Positions 1 through 5,216 of a stretch of DNA of 13,088 nt are shown here, one piece after another. Positions within the stretch are counted from its first letter, which is position 1. Every line of letters starts with the position of its first letter. The DNA lies in assembly GCA_025997155.1 (NCBI GenBank), contig BNUF01000063.1, forward strand, positions 1 to 13,088, written 5' to 3'. The stretch is from Clostridia bacterium (GTDB taxonomy: Bacteria; Bacillota; Clostridia; Lachnospirales; WQUN01). A model generated the notes under the pieces. The model saw only the letters and a program-made list of their open reading frames with translations, was not told the DNA's origin and ran no database searches. A program made the translations under genes and the position numbers.

Positions 1-77
1 TCATTAACTTCACTTTTTAAATGACCATTCTTCAATGCGTTCAACGCTTTTTCCCTTAAATCTATTGAATATGCCAT
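1..77 (-). CDS. IS630-type transposase, N-terminal fragment (runs off the window)
   Basis: Only the first 25 codons are in the window. They read MAYSIDLREKALNALKNGHL followed by KSEVN. The N-terminal pattern 'x-YS-x-DLR-x-KAL' followed by a helix-turn-helix start is typical of IS630-family transposases, which cut and paste at TA dinucleotides. The start is the ATG at 77. The DNA between this start and the DGR target gene (78-117) is AT-rich and holds near-identical copies of TCTATTSAATAT at 61-72 and 95-106. It probably contains the end of the insertion sequence, but I cannot define a terminal inverted repeat. The element lies directly upstream of the DGR target gene and may have removed that gene's promoter or start. 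The family call rests on a short stretch and is moderate in confidence. Confidence 0.6.
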   Translation of the reverse strand, partial: MAYSIDLREKALNALKNGHLKSEVN

Positions 78-117
78 ACTTTTATTTTAACACATCTATT
101 CAATATTTTAAATAGCC

Positions 118-1463
118 TTGACTATAGCCGACTTTTTTGTGTTTAAGGTAAAATGTCATCACGGAGCCAATAATTTTATCAGCCGATTTTTTCCGATCGT
201 GTCCGTGGCTTCACTTGCTCTTATTCTATCATTTGTCTTGACGCTGGCTCTCGTCTCGAACCGCCCCGCTGCCGATGCGGCGGAATCCATTGTTATGATG
301 GCGGCGGAAAACTCCTCCGTATCAATTTATCTGGACGGGGAGGAGACAAACGAATACTCCGCGACAATACAAGGTTCGCCAACCAGTTCGGTTAGCTCGG
401 TGGTTTCCAATGTCCGCGTGGTGGTGACCGGCGCCTATGGATACGCCCTGTCGCTAAACTCCGGCACGACCAATATGGTTGGACAAAACAGTTCGTCCAA
501 CATTCTGTCGCCCATTGCCAGCGCCACCATCCAGACGCCTAGGGCTTTGCGACGCCGGCAGTAAGCGACAATTACTCTAGCGCCTTTGACGCAAGCTACA
601 CCGCCGCCAGCCAAGCCGTAAGCTCACACACCAGCGTATATGCCGCCGTGTCCACCGCCGCCACTTTGGTCCACGAAAGCGACAGTCTTGACGAAAGCCG
701 CCCGTACTACTTCGCCGCCTGTATAGACAGCACAATCCCATCGGACACATACGAGGCGACGATCGCGTGGTCGGCTATAGCGGTTGACACACAACCGCCT
801 GTGGCAAACGGTGCCCTTATGCAGACAATAACCAACGCCAACTGCCCAGCTGACCGAACTTGGGTGGTTGACGCGCGAGACAACCGCACATATTGGATTC
901 GCAAGATTGCGAACTCGGGCGGAACCGGCGTTGACCTGTGTTGGATGGAAGCCAACTTGGCTTACGCGGGCGGCGGAACTAACACCTATAGCGATGTTAA
1001 GACACTGACCACCACCGCTACTGGCACAGTAATGGAAAACACCACCGCTCGAGTCAACGTCAGTGTAACTCTGCCAAGCGGAGCACCGCAATTTACCACC
1101 AATCCAACTGTGCCAACCACAGGTTCAGGAGCGGCGACAGGAGCCAGCGGCGCACAATACGGCTATCACTATAACTGGTGCGCGGCTATGGGCGGCACAG
1201 GAGTCAATCCCAACGCCTGAAACACCACCGAAACTAACCAGGCCAACATTGATGCTACCGCCTCCATCTGCCCGGCAGGATGGCGATTACCTACTGGCGC
1301 GGCTACCACCGGAGAGTTTACCTATCTTAATGGTGTTGTCAATTCCGGCTCAACGAGCAGCGACGCCGGTCTCAGAAGCAACTGGCTGGGCGTCTATGCC
1401 GGCAACGTCAACCCGGCCGGCAGCAATAAGGCCAGCGGATTTTCTGTCCGCTGCGTGCTTTAG
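118..1463 (+). pseudogene. DGR target: secreted FISUMP/C-type-lectin-like surface protein, disrupted
   Basis: The gene reads as one protein of about 448 residues if two lesions are repaired. The N-terminus has a basic patch and a hydrophobic segment (about residues 26-46, ending near AADAA), as in a signal peptide or membrane anchor. The middle contains paired cysteines, NCPADRTWVVDARDNRTYW, then a CWMEANLAYAGGGTNTY block and ICPAGWRLPTG. The C-terminus ends GFSVRCVL. This order matches the Fibrobacter succinogenes major paralogous (FISUMP) domain, a C-type-lectin-like fold often diversified by DGRs; from memory the blocks resemble Saccharibacteria proteins most. Lesions: a shift from frame 1 to frame 0 near 541-546 (equivalent to losing one base), an in-frame TGA at 1218-1220, and a 114-bp deletion in the variable repeat. 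There is no ATG: TTG 118, GTG 139 and GTG 199 are the in-frame options and none has a clear Shine-Dalgarno sequence. TGA ends several genes here, so recoding is unlikely. Confidence 0.8.
1395..1463 (+). repeat. DGR variable repeat (VR), internally deleted
   Basis: This is the last 69 bp of the target gene, from the TAT of YAGNVN to the TAG stop. It matches the reverse complement of 3462-3644. The first 18 bp (TATGCCGGCAACGTCAAC) are identical to the template. The 3' part matches the template's last 54 bp with one missing GGC codon and seven substitutions, all at template adenines: three consecutive AAC codons become GCC, GGC and AGC, a fourth AAC becomes AGC, and GTA becomes GTC. The final 15 bp (CGCTGCGTGCTTTAG) are identical in both copies and would be the initiation-of-mutagenic-homology segment. 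Relative to the template, 111 bp between two copies of AACGTCAAC plus the GGC codon are absent, so the YWSS core of the domain is gone. Confidence 0.88.
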
Positions 1464-1528
1464 CTGTAAAAATATATTCCCCTAGTTTTGATTGAACAAA
1501 AGTGAAAAAAGATGGACAAAGACAAACC

Positions 1529-1555
1529 ACGTTGTCCCCTCTGAGGGGGCAACGT
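1529..1555. other. Strong inverted repeat (possible cruciform) downstream of the VR
   Basis: The arms ACGTTGTCCCC and GGGGGCAACGT form an 11-bp stem with one G-T pair and a 5-base loop (TCTGA). It begins 65 bp after the target stop codon. No T-run follows on the plus strand, so it is not a typical terminator. In the Bordetella phage DGR, a DNA hairpin/cruciform just after the VR helps target recognition; this one may play the same role, although it lies further away. An attenuation or mRNA-stability role between the target and the accessory gene is also possible. Confidence 0.6.
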
Positions 1556-1581
1556 CGCCGAGACGCGGGAAAGTCTATGTC

Positions 1582-1610
1582 TTGACGTAAAATGTAATAT
1601 GTGTTGTTAT
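1582..1610 (+). promoter_or_regulatory. Putative promoter for the accessory-RT operon
   Basis: TTGACG at 1582-1587 and TGTTAT at 1605-1610 are separated by 17 bp. They lie just upstream of the accessory gene, and the start ATG at 1634 follows after GGAAAGG (1622-1628). The -10 matches the consensus at four of six positions. If real, the accessory protein and RT are expressed independently of the broken target gene. Confidence 0.45.
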
Positions 1611-1633
1611 TTATGATAAACGGAAAGGTGGTA

Positions 1634-2380
1634 ATGAAAGAGGATCTAAAAGATAGAAAGGACATAGCCAATCACGAGCGAGCAAATTATGACAAAATCA
1701 TCTTCGCTTTGAGTAAAAACGGCGGCGCGTTTTGGGAGGTAATAGAGAACAGCGCGCTGATAATGCACAACGTCATCCACGCCAAAATAGGTCTCAAGGC
1801 GAGACTTACGGCGTATCAAGATTATTATACAAAAAGACAGGCTGTGCGAATTGCTTACCATAAGAGTCAAATGGAAAGTATCTCGCGTAACCTGACTTCC
1901 GCAAAGGTGGAAACGGAAATTGTTTGCGGCGACAATAACTTAAAGATATTCAAGCTGAAAAACCCGATAGATAAAGAGCAATTTTTAACTTGGCGACGAG
2001 CGGAGGATATTCGGGTTTCGAGACGGGACACGTTGCTCGAGCCGACAATTCGCAGTCCTGAGTTGAGCCGCTTGACAAGAGATCTGGGTGATGAAATAGT
2101 GTTGGCGGTGGAAAATATGCGGGCTTCGCTGCGTGGAACTTTTGATAAGCGCTTGGTGGATATGCTGCTACAGGTGTATGATATTTTGGACGAAAAAGAA
2201 GTGAATACGATAAAAATCTTAAAGGCGCTTAAGCGTTTCGGATTTCTGGTTTCCGTATTGACGGACAAGGCGGCTGTTGACGAAAAGCGGGCACTGCGTA
2301 TCGGAGTGTTATTGCAAGACCTCAGACAAGAGATTAATGTAGAAAACGCCGATCGCCGAGTGAAAGGGCTAAATGACTGA
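1634..2380 (+). CDS. Unrecognised basic helical protein in the DGR accessory (Avd) position
   Basis: I do not recognise this family. The ATG at 1634 is preferred over upstream GTG/ATG codons because GGAAAGG lies 5 bp before it; this gives 248 residues. The protein is rich in Lys, Arg, Asp and Glu, has no signal peptide or membrane segment, and reads as mostly helix. Predicted long helices fall at about residues 15-90, and from about 150 to the end (for example RLVDMLLQVYDILDEKE and ALRIGVLLQDLRQEIN). A central segment of about residues 91-115 (VETEIVCGDNNLKIFKLKN) looks strand-like. It sits between target and RT, where DGRs normally encode Avd, a basic four-helix-bundle protein of about 120-130 residues that binds RT and the template RNA. 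This protein is twice that length, so it is either a divergent or fused Avd or a different factor. It nearly overlaps the RT reading frame, which suggests translational coupling. Role as DGR cofactor is inferred from position only. Confidence 0.7.
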   Translation: MKEDLKDRKDIANHERANYDKIIFALSKNGGAFWEVIENSALIMHNVIHAKIGLKARLTAYQDYYTKRQAVRIAYHKSQMESISRNLTSAKVETEIVCGDNNLKIFKLKNPIDKEQFLTWRRAEDIRVSRRDTLLEPTIRSPELSRLTRDLGDEIVLAVENMRASLRGTFDKRLVDMLLQVYDILDEKEVNTIKILKALKRFGFLVSVLTDKAAVDEKRALRIGVLLQDLRQEINVENADRRVKGLND

Positions 2381-3465
2381 CGATTGCGGACTATAGAAAA
2401 GCGCGCTTGGGGAAACGTTTAACGCACGATGAACAAAACTTCGAACAGCAGGATATTGATAATTTGATTAGCCTGATGAGAGATATAAATAACCGAACCT
2501 ATAAGCCAAGCCGCGGGATTGCTTTTATTACAAGAAAGTCGGTTATTCGGGAGATTTTTGCGGCGCCGTTTCGCGACCGCGTAGTGCATCATTTGCTCTT
2601 TGATTTTGTAGCCGATTGGTGGGATAATCGGTTTATCTATGATAATTACAGCTGCCGCAAGAGAAAAGGGAATCTGTTTGGGATTCGCAGGATGTATCAT
2701 CATATGATGTCGGTGTCGAATAACGCCGCGGAGCCGGCCTACGTCCTGAAACTGGATTTGCAGGGGTATTTTATGTCGCTCCCGCGAGATGGGTTGTTCG
2801 AGTCGGTTCGCTGGGGAATTGACAGGCAATTCGCCAAAAATAGTTTTGAGTATAAAACCTGCGTATATCTTTGGCGCGAGATTATTTATGACGACCCGAC
2901 AAGGAATGTAACAAAGCGGGGAAGCCCCCGCGATTTGGCTGATCTGCCCAAATCCAAGAGTCTGTTTCACGCTAAAAAAGGCACCGGAATTGTCATCGGC
3001 AACCTAACTTCGCAACTGCTCTCAAACATTTATCTGGATAAACTTGACCGATATGTTATGTACGATTTGGGGCTGAAACATTATGGCAGATACGTGGATG
3101 ATTTTTACATTGTGCATAACGATAAGGCGAGGCTGATTAAAGCGGCGAAGGAAATCAACGGATTTTTGGAAAGTATCGGACTGAAAATGCACCCTAAAAA
3201 GCGTTTTTTGCAGGAGATAAACAAAGGCGTCCCGTTTCTTGGCGCGGTAGTCTATCCGTTTCGTTTGCAGCCGGGCAAGAGACTGAAGAAAGGACTCTTT
3301 AAGTCAGCGCACAGGCTCTATGCCGAACCTCGCCCGGAGTATGACCTTGAACGTTTAGAGCGTTCTTTGCAATCATATACTGGTATGCTTGAGCATTTCA
3401 GGAACAAAAAATGGCGGAGGAAAATTGAACTAATCCGCAAAACTAGGGGACAACTAACAGCCTAA
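2377..3465 (+). CDS. DGR reverse transcriptase
   Basis: This enzyme copies the template RNA into cDNA with errors opposite adenines, and the cDNA then replaces the VR. Counting from the TTG at 2407, the motifs appear in order: FRDRVVHH (residues 55-62), LKLDLQGYF with catalytic D117, IGNLTSQ (197-203), YVDD (229-232, catalytic aspartates) and GVPFLGAVV (274-282). The (I/L/V)GxxxSQ form of motif 4 separates DGR RTs from retron and group II intron RTs, which usually have QGxxxSP. There is no maturase or endonuclease domain, and the length of about 352-362 residues is normal for the family. The TTG 2407 start leaves out the conserved IADYRKARLGKR stretch, which is encoded in the same frame back to CTG 2377, so the true start is probably upstream. 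The nearest ATG (2373) is in another frame; a CTG start or a one-base loss there is likely. The stop codon overlaps the template repeat. Confidence 0.93.
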   Translation: MTIADYRKARLGKRLTHDEQNFEQQDIDNLISLMRDINNRTYKPSRGIAFITRKSVIREIFAAPFRDRVVHHLLFDFVADWWDNRFIYDNYSCRKRKGNLFGIRRMYHHMMSVSNNAAEPAYVLKLDLQGYFMSLPRDGLFESVRWGIDRQFAKNSFEYKTCVYLWREIIYDDPTRNVTKRGSPRDLADLPKSKSLFHAKKGTGIVIGNLTSQLLSNIYLDKLDRYVMYDLGLKHYGRYVDDFYIVHNDKARLIKAAKEINGFLESIGLKMHPKKRFLQEINKGVPFLGAVVYPFRLQPGKRLKKGLFKSAHRLYAEPRPEYDLERLERSLQSYTGMLEHFRNKKWRRKIELIRKTRGQLTA

Positions 3466-3644
3466 AGCACGCAGCGTACAGAAAATCCGTTGGCCTTATT
3501 GTTGTTGTTGCCCGGGTTGACGTTCGTCAAGTTGTAGTTCAAGTTGCGGGCGTTGGTGGCTGAGTTGATAGTAGACGACCAGTAGTTGCCGTTGCTGCCA
3601 ACGTTGTTGAAGTTACCTGTAGAGTTGTTGACGTTGCCGGCATA
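3462..3644 (-). repeat. DGR template repeat (TR), on the strand opposite to the RT
   Basis: Read on the minus strand this 183-bp segment encodes, without being a gene itself, a full FISUMP C-terminus: YAGNVNNSTGNFNNVG, then SNGNYWSSTINSA, and ending KANGFSVRCVL plus a stop. Of 61 codons, 19 are AAC and one is AAT. Asn codons at the future variable positions are the hallmark of a DGR template, because A-mutagenesis of AAC can give about 15 amino acids without a stop. The first 18 bp and last 15 bp are identical to the target's VR. The end (3462) lies inside the RT gene and overlaps its stop codon by 4 bp. Upstream of the TAT at 3644, similarity to the target falls off quickly (CTGGTT against CTGGGCGTC). 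Confidence 0.9.
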
Positions 3645-3685
3645 AACCAGTCCACGTAACCCGATTAAAGACGCGATTCATTGAT

Positions 3686-3709
3686 GCCTTGGAGACGTAT
3701 CTCCAAGGC
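3686..3709. repeat. Perfect 10-bp inverted repeat upstream of the TR
   Basis: The arms GCCTTGGAGA and TCTCCAAGGC flank a 4-base loop, TACG when read on the minus strand (a UNCG-type sequence). It lies 41 bp upstream of the TR in the direction of the proposed template RNA. No T-run follows on either strand, so it is not a standard terminator. The core TTGGAGACGTAT (3689-3700) recurs exactly at 3965-3976, just upstream of the template promoter. Confidence 0.7.
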
Positions 3710-3924
3710 AAAACAGTTGCATCCCGAGCAATTTTATGACAACGAAAAAATTCGTATAGAAGATTAAATAGTTTCGCCGCGGCTTTCGCCAATCGCGCGG
3801 AGATGCAATGCAGAACTGCTGTGTAGTACGCGCCTGTTTTGCGATAAATCGCTGGAACTAGGTTCATTATGCCCATTGGGCATACGAATCTGTCGGCGAC
3901 TAATTCGGAGTTTCCTCCAACGTA

Positions 3925-3952
3925 ATTATACCACAATGGAAAAGGAAAGCAA
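3925..3952 (-). promoter_or_regulatory. Extended -10 promoter for the template RNA
   Basis: On the minus strand TTGCTT (3952-3947) and a perfect TATAAT (3930-3925) are 16 bp apart. The bases just before the -10 are TGG, giving the extended -10 motif TGnTATAAT. Transcription would start near 3918, at the first hairpin of the leader, and run into the TR. It is one of the best promoter matches in the window and has no open reading frame with a proper ribosome binding site behind it, which supports a noncoding transcript. Confidence 0.65.
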
Positions 3953-4041
3953 GCCGCTGTTTATTTGGAGACGTATTTTCGAGTCGCCAACTGCAAATGG
4001 CTCAGATTCCCCTGCGGTATTGTTATATCAATCGCTCTATG

Positions 4042-5214
4042 TTAATTAACCGGCCTATATCGTTGGCTTTCTGACCCATCTGCACGAATCTTATAAAGAG
4101 TGTTAAGACCGTTAGCTGTTGAAGTGTAGAAAACCCAATCGCCGACGATGCTGATATTATCATATACACGATAATATCCTTCCGAAGTTCGTGCAAGAGC
4201 CTCAAGCATATTCTTTTTCTCTGAACCGTCAGCGCGAATTTTCCACAAACCAACGTCCGAATCGCTGTAATAAACCCAATCTCCCGCTGCGTTTGTTGTT
4301 GAAAAGTTGCCAGTGTTTTCGAGCAGGGCTTGATCCACCAATCCGTCGCCGCTGATTTTATAGAGACAGTATCCCATATCGTTATGATTGTTGTAGTTGC
4401 CATAAATCCAGCCGTCCGCTACGGTTAAGACGCTAGGAACGTTATCAAGCAGTCTTTGCTTTTCTGTGCCGTCAGTACGCATTTTGTAAAAGTAATTCGT
4501 TGTTTGTCCGACACCGTTGTCTGCGTGACAACGATAATAAATCCAATCACCGTCAATAGAGAAACTGGAAACACTATCGTTTTCGCCGCTCAATAGTTGC
4601 TCTTCCGCACCATTGGTGCGGATTTTGTATATATGACCGTCAAGAACTGTCGGCTCGTTAAACAAGTAGTAAATCCAACCGCCGATAACATTTACATTGA
4701 ACACCGAGTCTAAAGGATATCCTCCGGAATCCGCAGAAGTAATTACTTGCTCCTCTGTGCCGTCGGTGCGGATTTTATACAGCAACAAATCTTTGGTGTA
4801 ATAAATCCAATCACCGACCACGTTTATATAGGCGACATTGCCATCGGTCAGCATCTGTCTCCCAGAGTCATCGGTGCGCGCTTTATACAAACCCATATTG
4901 TAATTGTGGATGTCTTCGGGGCTAGAGTAATAAATCCAATCTCCCTGAACTGCCACAAGACCGCCGTTTATAATGTTACCCGCTGTGTTTCCGCGCACAT
5001 CATTGCCGCCCATAGTTTTGGCGTCAATAGCGCCTTTTACCAGGTTAGTATTTTCATCTTGAGTGGGTCGAGTTTGCTCTGAAGACGGAACAGGAGTATT
5101 TGCGGTGCAGCCAAACAAGGCGAATGCAAATACAAAGAGGTAAACTCCGACAATCATTCTATTTACCGTAATTTTAATTACTTTCGTATACTCCTTCTCC
5201 TTTTCTCTCGACAA
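4042..5214 (-). CDS. Lipoprotein with DUF5050-type GDWIYY repeats
   Basis: The N-terminus has a hydrophobic segment ending in the lipobox LFGC (Cys36 counted from the TTG at 5214), so the protein is probably exported and lipid-anchored. After a Thr/Ser/Gln/Asn-rich linker there are about seven tandem repeats built as GDWIYY...LYKIRTDG(T/S)E.Q, the pattern of DUF5050, which is thought to form a beta-propeller-like domain; its ligand is unknown. It starts 3 bp beyond the stop of the SLH-CAP gene and is likely cotranscribed with it. The start is uncertain. TTG 5214 has no good ribosome binding site, whereas AAGGAGAAGGAG at about 5191-5202 stands just before an in-frame ACG at 5187. The peptide from there (TKVIKITVNRM...) looks like a normal lipoprotein signal if the ACG acts as, or once was, ATG. 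Confidence 0.82.
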   Translation of the reverse strand: MSREKEKEYTKVIKITVNRMIVGVYLFVFAFALFGCTANTPVPSSEQTRPTQDENTNLVKGAIDAKTMGGNDVRGNTAGNIINGGLVAVQGDWIYYSSPEDIHNYNMGLYKARTDDSGRQMLTDGNVAYINVVGDWIYYTKDLLLYKIRTDGTEEQVITSADSGGYPLDSVFNVNVIGGWIYYLFNEPTVLDGHIYKIRTNGAEEQLLSGENDSVSSFSIDGDWIYYRCHADNGVGQTTNYFYKMRTDGTEKQRLLDNVPSVLTVADGWIYGNYNNHNDMGYCLYKISGDGLVDQALLENTGNFSTTNAAGDWVYYSDSDVGLWKIRADGSEKKNMLEALARTSEGYYRVYDNISIVGDWVFYTSTANGLNTLYKIRADGSESQRYRPVN

Positions 5215-5216
5215 AA

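Larger units (their letters stand above)
3462..3918 (-). ncRNA. Putative template RNA: structured leader of about 270 nt plus TR
   Basis: The interval 3645-3918 holds no convincing gene. On the minus strand it starts about 7 bp after a strong extended -10 promoter and contains five compact hairpins in order: 3905-3920 (TTGGAG / GAAA loop / CTCCGA, at the very 5' end), 3868-3884 (TATGCCC / AAT / GGGCATA), 3841-3852 (GCGA / TTTA / TCGC), 3781-3790 (GGC / GAAA / GCC) and 3686-3709 (10-bp arms GCCTTGGAGA and TCTCCAAGGC, loop TACG). Two loops are GNRA tetraloops. The run leads directly into the TR. In the Bordetella phage DGR the RNA around the TR is needed for cDNA priming and for RT-Avd binding; the equivalent structure here would be this 5' leader. 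The 3' end of the RNA is not visible and may extend antisense into the RT gene. Confidence 0.6.

Noticed and set aside
118..154. Promoter TTGACT with TAAAAT at the start of the target gene
   Set aside because: The two hexamers are 25 bp apart, too far for a normal sigma-A promoter, and the reading frame already runs through them.
1218..1220. TGA read as Gly or Trp (recoded genetic code)
   Set aside because: Accessory gene, darA, yaaR, holB and ricT all end in TGA with proper overlaps, so a nonsense mutation is simpler.
1529..1555. Rho-independent terminator of the target gene
   Set aside because: The stem is strong but is followed by CGCCGAGACG, with no T-run.
2407..3465. Group II intron or retron RT
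   Set aside because: No maturase/endonuclease domain and no intron ends are seen, motif 4 is IGNLTSQ rather than QGxxxSP, and a TR/VR pair is present.
3480..3660. Low-complexity TTG/GTT-rich microsatellite after the RT
   Set aside because: The GTT runs are the complement of the AAC codons of the template repeat and match the target's C-terminus, so they are not a simple repeat.
3613..3936. A 107-residue minus-strand frame across the leader and the first part of the TR
   Set aside because: Its first codon (TTG) lies inside the proposed promoter, it has no ribosome binding site, it runs through several hairpins, and it reads the TR in the wrong frame. I treat the region as noncoding RNA but cannot fully exclude a small protein from the ATG near 3876.
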